Below, piece after piece: positions 8,866-20,397 of a stretch of 64,000 nucleotides of DNA. How positions within the stretch are numbered: the first letter of the stretch is position 1; each line of letters begins with the position of its first letter. Under the pieces are notes generated by a model. That model saw only the letters and a list, made by a program, of their open reading frames with translations. It searched no databases and was not told where the DNA came from. The translations under genes were made by a program, and so were the position numbers. Source of the DNA: Triticum aestivum (lineage: Eukaryota; Streptophyta; Magnoliopsida; Poales; Poaceae); the NCBI RefSeq assembly GCF_018294505.1, contig NC_057810.1, positions 702,007,852 through 702,071,851 on the forward strand, in the 5' to 3' direction.

Positions 8866-11800
8866 TTTCAAGAAAGGCAAGGGTAAAAAGAACTTCAAGA
8901 AGGACGGCAAGGGAATTGCCACGCCCGGTAAGCCAGTTGCCGGGAAGAAGCCAAAGCATGGACCCAAACCTGAGACTGAGTGCTTTTATTGCAAGGGAAG
9001 CGGACACTGGAAGCAGAACTACCCCAAGTACTTAGCGGACAAGAAGGCCGGCAACACCAAAGGTATATGTGATATACATGTAATTGATGTGTACCTTACC
9101 AGTACTCGTAGTAGCTCCTGGGTATTTGATACCGGTGCGGTTTCTCATATTTGTAACTCAAAACAGGAGCTGCGGAATAAGCAAAGACTGGCGAAGGACA
9201 AGGTGACGATGCGCGTCGGGAAACGGTTCCAAGGTCGATGTGATCGCCGTCGGCATGCTACCTCTACATTTACCTACGGGATTAGTTTTAAACCTCAATA
9301 ATTGTTATTTAGTGCCAGCTTTAAGCATGAACATTGTATCTGGATCTCGTTTAATACGAGATGGCTACTCATTTAAATCTGAGAATAATGGTTGTTCTAT
9401 TTATATGAGAGATATGTTTTATGGTCATGCCTCGCTGGTCAATGGTTTATTCTTAATGAATCTCGAACGTGATGTTACACATATTCATAGTGTGAATACC
9501 AAAAGATGTAAGATTGATAATGATAGTCCCACATATACGTGGCACTGCCGCCTTGGTCACATTGGTGTCAAACGCATGAAGAAGCTCCATATAGATGGAC
9601 TTTTGGAGTCTCTTGATTTCGAATCATTTGACATGTGCGAACCATGCCTCATGGGTAAAATGACCAAGACTCTGTTCTCCGGAACAATGGAGCGAGCAAC
9701 CAACTTATTGGAAATTATACATACTAATATGTGCGGTCCAATGAGCGTTGAGGCTCACGATGTCTATCGTTATGTTCTCACCCTCACTAATGACTTGAGT
9801 AGCTATGGGTATGTTTACTTGATGAAACACAAGTCTGAGACCTTTGAAAAGTTCAAGAAATTTTAGAATGAGGTAGAGAATCAACGTGACAGAAAAATAA
9901 AGTTCTCACGATCAGATCGTGGGGGATAATATTTAAGTCACGAGTTTGGTACGCACTTAAGGAAATGTGGAATTTTTTCACAACTCACGCCGCCTGGAAC
10001 ACCTCAGCGTAACGGTGTGTCCGAACGTCGTAATCGCACTCTATTGGATATGGTGGCACTCTATTGGATATGGTGCGGTCTATGATGTCTCTTACCAATT
10101 TACCGCTATCATTTTGGGGATACGCTTTAGAGACAGCTACATTCACTTTAAATAGGGCACCGTCTAAATCCATTGAGACGACACCGTATGAATTATGGTT
10201 TGGAAAGAAACCTAAGCTGTCGTTTCTAAAAGTTTGGGGAAGCGATCTTATGTCAAGAAACTTCAACCTGAAAAGCTCGAACCCAAGTCGGAAAAATGCG
10301 TCTTCATAGGATACCCTAAGGAAACCATTGGGTATACCTTCTAACTAAGATCCGAAGGCAAGATTTTTGTTGCCAAGAATGGGTCCTTTCTGGAGAAAGA
10401 GTTTCTCTCGAAAGAAGTAAGTGGGAGGAAGGTGGAACTTGATGAAGTACTACCTCTTGAACCGGTAAGTAGCACAACTCAGGAAGATGTTCCCGTGGTG
10501 CCTACACCGACTGGAGAGGAAGTTAATGATGATGATCAAGGTACTTCGGATCAAGTTACTACTGAATGGTACAGCAGCCCTGTCCTAGAAATCATGTTAT
10601 TCGACAACGGTGAACCTTCAAACTATGAAGAAGCGATGGCGGGCCCAGATTCCAACAAATGGCTAGAAGCCATGCAATCCGAGATAGGATCCATGTATGA
10701 AAACAAAGTATGGACTTTGACAGACTTGCCCGATGATCGGCGAGCGATAGAAAACAAATGGATCTTTAAGAAGAAGACGGACGCGGATGGTAATGTTACC
10801 ATCTATAAAGCTCGACTTGTCGCTAAGGGTTATCGGCAAGTTCAAGGGGTTGAGTACGATGAGACTTTCTCTCCCGTAGCGAAGCTGAAGTCTGTCTGAA
10901 TCATGTTAGTAATTGCCGCATACTATGATTATGAGATATGGCAAATGGACGTCAAAACGGCATTCCTTAACGGCTATCTTAAGGAAGAACTGTATATGAT
11001 GCAGCCGGAAGTTTCTGTCGATCCTAAGAATGCTAACAAGGTATGCAAGCTCCAGCGATCCATTTATGGGCTGGTGCAAGCATCTCGGAGTTGGAACATT
11101 CGCTTTGATGAGATGATCAAAGAGTTTGGGTTTATGTAGACTTATGGAGAAGCCTGCGTCTACAAGAAAGTGAGTGGGAGCTCTGTAGCATTTCTCATAT
11201 TATATGTGGATGAAATACTTTTGATGGGAAATGATATAGAACTTTTGAACAGCATAAAGGCCTACTTGAATAAGTGTTTTTCAATGAAGGACCTTGGAGA
11301 AGCTGCTTATATATTAGGCATCAAGATCTATAGAGATAGATCGAGACGCCTCATAGGTCTTTCACAAAGCACATACCTTGACAAGATATTGAAGAAGTTC
11401 AATATGGACCAGTCCAAGAAGGGATTCTTGCCTGTGTTGCAAGGTGTGAAATTGAGCTCAGCTCAATCCCCGACCACGGCAGAAGATAAAGAAAAGATGA
11501 GTGTCATCCCCTATGCCTCGGCCATAGGGTCTATTATGTATGCCATGCTGTGTACCAGACCTGATGTGAACCTTGCCGTAAGTTTGGTTGCAAGACACCA
11601 AAGTAATCCCGGCATGGAACACTGGACAGCGGTCAAGAATATCCTGAAGTACCTGAAAAGGACTAAGGATATGTTTCTCGTTTATGAAGGTGATGAAGAG
11701 CTCGTCGTAAAGGGTTACTTCGATGCTAGCTTCGACACAGATCTGTATGACTCTAAGTCACAGACCGGATACGTGTATATTTTGAATGGTGGGGCAGTAA

Positions 11801-12186
11801 GCTGGTGCAGCAGCAAGCAAAGCATCGTGGCAGGATCTACATATGAAGCGGAGTACATGGCAGCCTCGGAGGCAGCGCATGAAGCAATCTGGATGAAGGA
11901 GTTCATCACTGACCTAGGAGTCATACCCAATGCGTCGGGGCCGATCACTCTCTTTTGTGACAACACTGGAGCTATTGCCCTTGCCAAGGAGCCCAGGTTT
12001 CACAAGAAGACCAGGCACATCAAGCGTCGCTTCAACTCCATTCGTGAAAATGTTCAAGATGGAGACATAGATATTTGCAAAGTGCATACGGATCTGAATG
12101 TCGCAGATCCGTTGACTAAACCTCTTCCGCGAGCAAAACATGATCAACACCAGAACTCTATGGGTGTTCGATTCATCACAGTGTAA
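8866..12186 (+). pseudogene. Copia copy A gag-pol, decayed
   Basis: Order: gag tail with zinc knuckle (CFYCKGSGHWKQNY, last Cys now Tyr), protease (WVFDTGAV), GAG-pre-integrase (HCRLGHIGVKRMKKLH, CEPC), integrase, RT, RNase H, ending at FITV with a TAA after 12183. Lesions compared with copies B and C: frameshift near 9230; integrase Asp to Asn (HTNMCGPM); TAG at 9864; a 20-bp tandem duplication at 10036-10075 that shifts the frame; a frameshift near 10240; a TAA near 10344; loss of 11 codons near 10565; TGA at 10897; TAG at 11137; RT YVDD changed to YVDE. The RNase H part from 11170 on is open. It cannot encode a working polyprotein. Confidence 0.93.
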
Positions 12187-12218
12187 CTAGATTATTGACT
12201 CTAGTGCAAGTGGGAGAC

Positions 12219-13940
12219 TGTTGGAAATATGCCCTAGAGGCAATAATAAAATGATTATTATTATATTTCCTTGTTCATGATAATTGTCTATTGTTCATGC
12301 TATAATTGTATTAACCGGAAACAGTAATACATGTGTGAATACATAGACCACAACATGTCCCTAGTGAGCCTCTAGTTGACTAGCTCGTTGATCAACGGAT
12401 AGTCGTGGTTTCCTAACTATGGACATTGGATGTCATTGATAACGGTATCACATGATTACGAGAATGATGTGATGGACAAGACCCAATCTTAAGCATAGCA
12501 CAAGATCATGTAGTTCGTTTGCTAAAGCTTTTCTAATGTCAAGTATCAGTTTCTTAGACCATGAGATTGTGTAACTCCCGGATACCGTAGGAGTGCTCTG
12601 GGTGTACCAAACGTCACAACGTAACTGGGTGACTATAAAGGTACACTGCAGGTATCTCCGAAAGTGTCTGTTGGGTTGACATGAATCGAGACTGGGATTT
12701 GTCACTCCGTATGACGGAGAGGTATCTCTGGGCCCACTCGGCATCATCATAATGAGCTCAATGTGACCAGGTGGTTGGTCATGGGATCATGCATTATATA
12801 AAGAGTAAAGTGACTTGCCGGTAACGAGATTGAACGAGGTATTGGGATACCGACAACCGGATCTCGGGCAAGTAACGTACCGATTGACAAAGGGAATTGT
12901 ATACGGGATTACTTGAATCCTCAACATCGTGGTTCATCCGATGAGATCATCGAGGAACATGTGGGAGCCAACATGGGTATCCAGATCCCGCTGTTGGTTA
13001 TTGGCCGGAGAGCTGTCTCGGTCATGTCTGCATGATTCCGGAACCCATATGGTCTACACACTTAAGGTTCGGTGACGCTAGGGTTATTAGGAAGACTTGT
13101 ATGTGATTACCGAATGTTGTTCGGAGTCCTGGATGAGATCCCGGACGTCACGAGGAGTTCCGGAATGGTCCGGACGTGAAGATTTATATATGGGAAGTTG
13201 TAATACGGTCATCGAAAAGTTTCGGGGTCATACCGATATTGTACCGGGGCCACCGGAAGGGTTCCGGGGGTCCACCGGGAGGGGCCACCTCTCCCGGAGG
13301 GCCTCATGAGCCATAGAGGGAAGGGAACCAGCCCCTAGTGGGCTGGGCGCATCCCCCCTTGGGCCCATGCGCCTAGGGTTGGGGGGGAACCCTAAGGGGG
13401 GCGCCCCCCTTGCTTGGGGGGCAAGCCCCCCCCCCCCCCTTGCCGCCCCCTCCCCCTCTAGATCTCATCTAGAGGGGGGCCGGCCCCCTTCCTCCTCCCC
13501 CTATAAATAGAGGGGCGAGGGGAGGGCTGCATACACACCTCCAAGGCGCAGCCCCTCCCCTCCCCAACACCTCTCCTCCTCCGCAGAAGCTTGGCGAAGC
13601 CCTGCCGGAGTGCTGCCTCTCCATCACTACCACGCCGTCGTGCTACTGTTGGAGCTCTCTTCCTCAACCTCTCCCTCCTCCTTGCTGGATCAAGGCGCGG
13701 GAGACGTCTCCGCTCCGTACGTGTGTTGAACGCGGAGGTGCCGTCCGTTTGGCGCTAGGATCTTCGGTGATTTGGATCACGACGAGTACGACTCCATCAA
13801 CCCCGTTCTCTTGAATGCTTCCGCTCGCGACCTACAAGGGTATGTAGATGCACTCCTATCTCTCTCGTTGCTAGATGACTTCATAGATTGATCTTGGTGA
13901 TGAGTAGAAAAAAAATTATTTTCTGCAACGATCTCCAACA
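12219..13940 (+). repeat. Copia copy A 3' LTR
   Basis: 1722 bp beginning TGTTGGAAATATGCCC and ending GATCTCCAACA. The purine-rich primer AAGTGGGAGAC lies directly upstream (12208-12218). The following five bases are ATTTT, the expected 3' copy of the target duplication. A homopolymer C run lies at 13426-13439. Confidence 0.92.
13501..13509 (+). promoter_or_regulatory. LTR TATA box, copy A
   Basis: CTATAAATAG follows a C/T-rich block within the LTR, the position of the Pol II promoter in BARE/Angela LTRs. Confidence 0.6.
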
Positions 13941-14379
13941 ATTTTGACTTGTAGGGGATTCAGTCCCTCTCAATACCCTGCAAATCCATCTCAAGCAAAC
14001 AAGCCCAGAGGCGGCTCATCGGCCCTGTCCCCATCCTTGACGCAGCCTTGCAAACAAACTTGCCGGATTGACTCCATCCCAGCAACACGAACATATGCTT
14101 TGTGGAACAGGGGAATCGAACCCAAAGAACGTTCCTCGCTAGACAACATGTATATTGCTTTGGTTGTGTTTTGGCAGAGCAATTTGCTTTGCACATTTCG
14201 ACAGATCTCCAGATTTAATATATTGCCGAGCTTAGCGACATGTGAGAACCAGTCAAACGCCGCGTAGGGATATACATGATGAGTAAGTTTTAGACAAAAT
14301 TAAGGCTTTTAGTATGAAAATATATATTGCTGGAAATTGAAATTATTGAACATGTTGCCTCTTGTACCGTAGCCATAAG
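13941..14379. other. Intergenic, no gene recognised
   Basis: Moderately C-rich sequence opening GACTTGTAGGGGATTCAG then turning AT-rich. Several short frames exist on both strands but none shows a domain, codon bias or homologous neighbour. It may be a decayed small DNA transposon, which I cannot show. Confidence 0.4.
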
Positions 14380-14800
14380 AAACTAAACCAACATGGATCC
14401 AGTTCTTGTCTCCCTGCATGGGAGACTGCAGCACGCTAGCCGGAATAGTGAAGCAATCGGCACTGGTAACCCGATCTAACTACAAGCTCAGCATGTACGT
14501 TGCAGGCTTGTAGCAAGAGAATGTGACAGTAAATTTCACTGAACTGAAGCTTCAAGCTTCAAGAATGAGTACCATTTGTGCCAGAGGAGGGCGGGTGGGC
14601 GGGAGATGTGCACGAACAGCCCTACTTGAACGACACTGGCGAGAGGGGGAGCTTGCCTTTGGCGAGCCATGGAAGTTCGTGGTGTAGAAAGTGGACCAAA
14701 AGTCGTCGGACTCGACCGTGGCACGGAGGGCATGGAAGGCGACGGTGGCACAAAAGGCGTCCCCTGGCGACATGAGTGAGATCACATGTGAATGGTACCG
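14380..14800 (-). pseudogene. F-box / PP2-B-like pseudogene 1
   Basis: The minus strand reads HVISLMSPGDAFCATVAF then HALRATVESDDFWSTF, the C-terminal half of an F-box of the phloem-protein-2-like (PP2-B) type. About 230 bp downstream it reads TSADCFTIPASVLQ and GDKNWIHVGL, the start of the PP2 domain in the second exon. The N-terminus of the F-box (LPEDLL) and most of the PP2 domain are missing, and frames do not join. The copy at 15279-15937 is its closest visible relative. Confidence 0.75.
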
Positions 14801-15057
14801 GAGACGGCAGCGGCTTCCTTGTAGTGGGGCGTTCGCTCAAAAATAATGGCGTAGTGTTGGCCGGATTATACGGGGGAATGCGCTTATCACCGCACTGGAT
14901 TAGTTAGAGTTCACTCCCCCGCCGCTGCTAATGAAGGTACTATAAATGACTTACATGGAACATTCCCATCTCAGGACGAACGTACTATATAATATTGTGT
15001 GTTGTTTCATAATGAATCGGTTTTATTCCTCTCTTTATAAGGGAGCTCCGAAAAGGC

Positions 15058-15213
15058 TTATTGAGTAAGAGTTTCGGCCTCATTCTCATTGAGTAAGAGT
15101 TTTATTCTTCTCTTTATAATGAATCAGTTCTCTACTCATTTCATAATAAAAATACATCTAACTACATTCAGAACAAAATATCACTTATTGAGTAAGAGTT
15201 TCGGCCTCATTCT
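15058..15213. repeat. Direct repeats TTATTGAGTAAGAGTTTCGG
   Basis: TTATTGAGTAAGAGTTTCGGCCTCATTCT (shown in part) occurs at about 15058-15087 and again at 15183-15213. A partial copy (ATTGAGTAAGAG) lies at 15089, and TTTATTCYTCTCTTTATAA is also repeated. It lies downstream of the F-box pseudogene 2. Confidence 0.75.
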
Positions 15214-15278
15214 ATGTAACAAAAATTAATTGAATAAATTCTCACTTCTAGCTCTCACATGGGATAGGGTACCCAATG

Positions 15279-15937
15279 CTACAGCCTTACTCGCCTTTGT
15301 TGCTTACTTCTTATCACAATGCCCCAGACAATAAGGCCACTCTTGGCTGTTGTTGTCTCGGTCAAGCTGATGGAGACCTCGCCGTCACCTCCCTCATTAT
15401 GGAACTCACCAGGCTCCACCTCCATCCAACCGTCGGCTTTCTTACAAGGGAAAACAATGTCCTCTCCAGGAGGAACCGCGTCATGATTATTAGCTTGCAG
15501 CGCACTGGCAGAGAGCGTGAAGCACTTGGCGCCGGTGGCCTTGTCCAGCTGCATGCGCTGCAACGTACAGCACGTAGGAACACAGGGCGATATTTAAGCC
15601 AGGCGACAAACTAATCGATGTGTGAAGGGTTGCATTCGAGGAGTAACGCACGCACGTACCACGTACTTGGCCGGGAGGAGGGCTGGTTCGCCGGAGAGGC
15701 GCCGGAACATCCCCTTCTTGGTCGACGGCGGCTTGCGGGGGAGAGCTCCCTCTTGGCGAACTGTGGGAGGTCGCGCGGCAGGAGGCGGGACCAGACGGTG
15801 TCTGATTCGGCGGCGGCGTGGAAGGCCCGGGACACGGCGGTGGCGTGGAAGGCGTCCGCCGGCGACGTGAGCGAGATCACGTGCACCAGGAGGTCCTCCG
15901 GCAGGCGCTCGATCTCGCATGCGGCCGGCCCGTCCAT
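15279..15937 (-). pseudogene. F-box / PP2-B-like pseudogene 2
   Basis: Start ATG at 15937 (MDGPAACEIERLPEDLLVHV) gives a complete F-box (IERLPEDLLVHVISLTSPAD to VWSRLLP, residues about 9-52). F-box proteins of this class dock on SKP1 in SCF ubiquitin ligases, and the PP2 domain is lectin-like. A 1-2 base indel near 15760 moves the frame from KRELSPASRR to PPSTKKGMFRRLSGEPALLPAKYV. A GT-AG intron fits 15659-15558. Exon 2 (15557-15279) reads RMQLDKATGAKCFTLSASAL then jumps to DGWMEVEPGEF and KSGLIVWGIVIR. About 50-60 residues of the PP2 domain core are absent. The frameshift plus internal deletion make it a pseudogene. F-box/PP2 genes commonly occur in tandem, as here. Confidence 0.85.
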
Positions 15938-16270
15938 GGTGTAATGTGATGTGGAATTGTGAACTCCAACAGAGAGACGTATATATAGAAGGCAGCTGGA
16001 GAATGGAGGCGCGCGGTACTTGAAGGCAGCTGGAGTAAATGAGATCAGGAGGATGATGGGAAGCTGCTGTACCAAGGAATCGCGGAGACGTGCATGGTAC
16101 GTAAATCCAGTGTAAATACTGGGAGGTTGGCAAAGATGACAAAGGGAGAAATGCCGTTTGGTGCCTATTCGACGCTTGCTGCGTCCAACTGCACAGCGGG
16201 CGGCCAGCCCATTGGCGCTTGTAGTATATTTTTTTTCTTTTCTTTTGCAGGGTAGCGTAGCGAACATACT
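15938..16270. other. Upstream region of F-box pseudogene 2
   Basis: On the minus strand a possible TATA (TATATA, near 15980) lies about 45 bp upstream of the F-box start. Nothing else is recognisable. Confidence 0.35.
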
Positions 16271-16279
16271 AGAGCATTC

Positions 16280-16780
16280 GAAAAAGGTGAAAAAAAAATG
16301 AAGTTTGTGAACATTTTTATAAAACCAAGAACGTTCTTTGGAAACACAGACAGTTCCTTTGACAAAATTGAAAAAGAAATTCACAAAAAGTGAACATTTT
16401 AAAATTGGGAATATTTTTGAGAAAAATCCAAATATTAAAATTCCTGAACATTTTTTTTGAATCTGTGAACTATTTTGGAAAAGAGAAGATTCTGAAATTT
16501 AAACAATTTTTGAAATATGAACTTTTTTTGAATCTATGAACACAATTTTAAAATCCTGAACATGTTTCAATTTCCAAACATTGTTTTTTCCAATTATGAA
16601 CTTTTTTTGTAAACACGAACATTTTTCTGAAAGGGGTGAATTTTTGAATAAAATAAACATGAGAAAGAAGCAGAAAGAATGAAAAATAAAAAGGAAACCA
16701 GAAAAATCAGTAAAGAAACACAAAAGACTAAAGAAAACCGGTTCACGAACTTTCTGTAGTTTGTAGTGCATCTACCAACT
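16280..16780. repeat. AT-rich degenerate repeat (GAACATTTTT)
   Basis: Repeated GAACATTTTT / TGTGAACATTTTT motifs at irregular spacing, mixed with poly-A/poly-T runs. This type of low-complexity sequence is common in Triticeae transposon interiors. No coding signal; minus-strand frames through it are Phe/Lys-rich artefacts. Confidence 0.6.
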
Positions 16781-17169
16781 GGACAACCTAATGCAGTCCC
16801 ATAGGTCGCTATGATGTGCGAATCAGGGGCAATATTGCCGTAGAATGCACAGTTAGCATTTTGCTGATATCACTATCGTCCTTTGTGCAAAAGACAACCT
16901 CAGAGTTTTTTTTTGATTATATTATTCAAAAAATATCTCTCGACCATGCGTCCAATCTAGAACCATTTTAACTATTGGATTTCTCACGGGGAAATCTTTG
17001 AACTAGATCACATGTTAATAGGTTTCATGGGAAAAAATAAGGATACCTGAAATAACGGAAATAAAAAACATAAATAAACAAAAAAAACTGGCAACCATAA
17101 GAAATAAATAGAAAAACTGGAAGAAAAAACTAGAGGCTGGAAGCACGATTGTGATTTTTCATCTTTTCC

Positions 17170-17520
17170 CCTTTTTGGGAAGCAAAGCTATGCTCCTCGC
17201 GACAACAAATCTATGTTTACACGAGAAGCAAATTTATGTTTTTCATGGAAGCAAAATTTATTTTTTCCCCCGAGTGCTTCTTGCGGAAACAAATATGTGC
17301 TTCTCATGGAAGCACACATTTTTTTCTTTTTTAACAAGCACAATGTGCTTCTCGCGGAACAAGTATATGCTTCTCATGAAAGCACAAACTTCTTTTCTTG
17401 AGAAGCACATGGAAAGAACAATTTTCTTCTGAAAAGCACAACCGTGTTTCTTGCAGAAGCAAATCCATGTTTTCATAAGACGCAAATATGTGTTTCTCGT
17501 GAAAGCATAATATTTTTTTT
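17170..17520. repeat. Degenerate tandem repeat of GTGCTTCTCGCGGAAGCA type
   Basis: About seven units of 45-60 bp, each with a palindrome-like core TGCTTCTCGCGGAA / TTCTCATGGAAGCACA and a T-rich spacer. Unit boundaries have drifted. It is flanked by AT-rich sequence on both sides; the parent element is not recognisable. Confidence 0.65.
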
Positions 17521-17530
17521 CCTTTTTAAA

Positions 17531-18249
17531 GGATCACATCTGTACTCGACAAAACAATCTATTCAAAACCCAGGGAAATCAAGAAGAAAAGCCAAAAAAA
17601 TCCAGAAAAAGACCACCGAAATAAAACACATACGCTAAATAAAAAACAAAATTGAGAGGGAGCGCCAACTCATGACAATGGCTGGGCACCTCACTTGAGC
17701 ACGCTGTCTGGGCACAAAAATGGTCCTTGCGGGAGCCTGGCAAGTGGTAATCTACAACCAGGTGGAGTATTCTCAAGTACAAGTCAATTTTGTCTACCAA
17801 GTTGGCTAGAGGAAATGCCACTGATGCACGTCCGTGGCCCACGGCCCCGTTTGACGTGAGCCTTGTATATGCCGTTCTACAATACGTGGAAGATGCTATG
17901 AAAACACTCTATACATACTGAAGATGTGCGATCTTAGAGGCATATGACAAATTCGAGTTCATGCGATTGTGGGGGAATGGACTCGTGGAGAGACTCGCTT
18001 TTGGAGTGCATGGTGGCGCGGTGTACTTGGGCATTTGCTGATGATGAATCGGCTGGAACATCTTATTGCCACTGCGGAGCCGAATGCGAAGTGCTGGTTA
18101 TTTTTCATTGATTGAATCGCTGCCTCATATGGAATTCATCAAGGATAGCAGTTACAATGTGGGAGATTTGGTCTTCAAGGAGGAAAGTCATCCAAGAAGG
18201 TATCTTTCAAAGTACACGGGGCAGACATGCATTCATAAAAAGATAGTTG
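17531..18249. other. Non-coding, perhaps upstream LINE remnant
   Basis: No intact frame. The stretch from about 17930 may be the decayed region between RT and RNase H of the LINE whose end is recognised downstream, but I cannot match motifs with confidence. Confidence 0.35.
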
Positions 18250-20139
18250 GCTGATCTAGAAACTAAAAGAGAAGAAACAAGCTCAAGTGACCGGCGGGAA
18301 CCCATCGATGGGAAGAAATAGAAGCCAGAAGGCACCCCCGGCTGGTGTTGCTAAAATGCATGTCGATGCAGGATTGTCACTCCCGGCGACGGGAGGTGCT
18401 GTAGTGGCCGTATGCAGGGATGATCATGGAAACTTCCTTGGGAGCTCAACACTGGTTGTACAGGGAGTCCTAGACCCGGCTACACTTGAGGCGATCGCAT
18501 GTAGGGAAGCTTTCTCCCCAGCGGAAGATCTAAACATAGAGCGGATGGTGCATCTGATTCTAAGCAAGTGGTGTGTGATTAAACCTGGGAATAGTTTGAC
18601 ATCCAGGCCAAAACCAGTCCAAACTGTACGAGTATAGCTCCAGCATCCAAACCAATCCAAACCAAAAACTTGTAGCTATAATCTACACCAAACCAAACTA
18701 TACGTATTTTCCATCCAATCCAGCTCAAACTTTTTTCATGTTTTGGATTAAACCCACAAACTCAAACCATGGACAAAAGCACAACAACCGTGTAACTGAC
18801 TAGTGAATATCTGCAGCTCGGTTGTTGGAACTTGGATACAAACAAACCTGAAGAAGGCAGTTGCTGTTCAGGTTCATGATCGTTTGCTCATGGTGTGTTG
18901 GTCACTGCGCCTCCTATGTTAGCTAAAACGGACTCACAGTGCAAAAACGGACTCACAGCGCACCGGCGATCACCGGAGACAACAAGATATGGCGGGAGAA
19001 TGGACACAGAGAATTTGGTCACGGACAAACACCTTGCCGCACCGACGGTTTTTCTGTTTTTCTCCTCGAGCACGAACTCGATTCGCTTGGTACAATTCGT
19101 TTGGTACAATACACGGGAGGGAGGGGGACTTATACGTGCGTGCACTCATGTGCCATGCCGCGCTCTCGACGCACCCCACTCGCACACTCACCACGTCCCG
19201 CGCTCCACGGCTCGCGCGCCCGAAGCGCATGCATGCACTCGACGCGGCTGGCTCGCGCACCCGATGCCCACGGCACGCTCTCGACACACGCACACACGCG
19301 CCCGTGTCCTGCACGGATCGCTCCTGGCGTACATACACACGGACAAACGCACACACGCGCCTGTGGCCTGCATGGACCGCTCCTAGCGCACACGCATGCC
19401 GGTCGCCACCATGCCGGTCATGGCTTATTCCCAACATCCTAGGTTCTACGCCAGCGTCGGCGTGGTCATGGATGTCACCCTTGTCATCGGCGTGGTCATG
19501 AAGGTGCAGCAGGTCCAAGTCAAGATCATTTTCTCCCAAGTAAGAGGCGTCCATGGCACGAGTGCGCAGTGGAGACGAAGCTTGGGCTGGATGATGGATA
19601 GATTGACGAGAAGCGGCTGAGCGTGCTGGGAAGGCGGTGGCATTTGGACCTTCGCTTGAGACTAATCCATCAATCCGGTCTGAAACCATAGTTTGCAGCA
19701 GTTTTCAACCCATAAGTCTGCACCCAACTCAAACCTATCCAATCCGTTATTAGCCACAACCCAAACCGAACCGAATTGTTTGTCTATCTAAATCCAGTAG
19801 AGACCAAACTAGTGAGACCAAATCAAAAACCAAACCAAAAACTAAGGTTTGATCCAAACTATTCCCAGGTTTATGTGTGATATAATCAATGGTAATCGAG
19901 GAAGATACAGTACGGTGATCGGTGAGCAAGGAAATTCAGCAGAGAGCTTCTTATTTTATGTGTAGCTTTACTTATAAAAGTCGTGATTCAAACACTGAAA
20001 CACACAGTTTAGCAAAATTTGCTCATTCTTTAGGCCCAAGACGCCATGTGGCTAGGCCTTCTCATGATCCGAGTTGTATTCCCCAAACTGTGGCTTTTGA
20101 CCATTAATAAAGCTCGGAAGATTACCCCTAAAAAAAATA
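18250..20139 (+). pseudogene. LINE 3' end with RNase H-like domain, split by a hAT element
   Basis: The left part reads PPAGVAKMHVDAGLSLPATG then GAVVAVCRDDHGNFLGSS and DPATLEAIACREA, the RVT_3-type RNase H found at the C-terminus of grass LINEs. A one-base shift lies near 18535. The domain breaks at 18579 and resumes at 19882: bases on the two sides join as ASDSKQVVCD | IINGNRGRYSTVI, then ETHSLAKFAHSLGP and DPSCIPQTVAFDH with a TAA near 20105. A short 3' tail with AATAAA and an A-run (about 20131-20139) fits retrotransposition. A TAG at about 19960 and the frameshift show decay. Confidence 0.82.
18580..19873. mobile_element. hAT-type non-autonomous element
   Basis: Ends are TAAACCTGGGAATAGTTTG (18580-18598) and its inverted copy CAAACTATTCCCAGGTTTA (19855-19873), with an 8-bp target duplication TGTGTGAT at 18572-18579 and 19874-19881. 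Eight-base duplications and short TIRs starting TA are typical of hAT. Subterminal regions are rich in CCAAACC/AACCAAAC repeats on both sides. The 1294-bp interior contains GC-rich sequence with repeated ACACACGCGCC motifs (about 19270-19400) but no transposase. Confidence 0.9.
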
Positions 20140-20397
20140 CAATACATTTCCTGTTTTCCAAAGGTTGGAGCTGTTCCCGTATAATCTGAAACAATTCAAC
20201 AGTATAAGATAGTAGTACTGCTAGTACACAAGCGTGGAAAACAGTCTACCAATGCACTAGCACTTTCAAATATGTCATTATTGTTCCTAAAATTACATAT
20301 AGTCGTCATTTAAAACATGGAAGCACTACCAACTAATAAAGCACAACCCATCAGCTCATGCATGTTCTAAGTTGCATACAACAAACAATTAGACAAC
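20140..20397. other. 3' flank of FAR1-like pseudogene
   Basis: AT-rich, no frame or repeat recognised. It lies downstream of the minus-strand zinc-knuckle exon and is probably its 3' untranslated region (inference). Confidence 0.35.

Larger units (their letters stand above)
8863..13940 (+). mobile_element. Copia copy A (Angela/BARE type), 3' part
   Basis: Gag-pol remnant followed by one LTR. The 5' LTR and most of gag lie to the left of the CACTA insertion, outside the window. The LTR (TGTTGGAAATATGCC...TCTCCAACA) and protein match copies B and C. It is older than the CACTA element that interrupts it and carries many more lesions than B or C. Confidence 0.93.

Noticed and set aside
17150..17530. 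Possible CRISPR-like array of GTGCTTCTCGCGGAAGCA repeats
   Set aside because: Repeats are degenerate, spacers are low-complexity, no associated genes, and the genome is a plant nuclear genome.
18887..19689. Overlapping frames of 160-240 residues on both strands in the hAT interior
   Set aside because: His/Arg/Cys-rich translations of ACACACGCGC-type repeats, mutually overlapping, without homology or start context.
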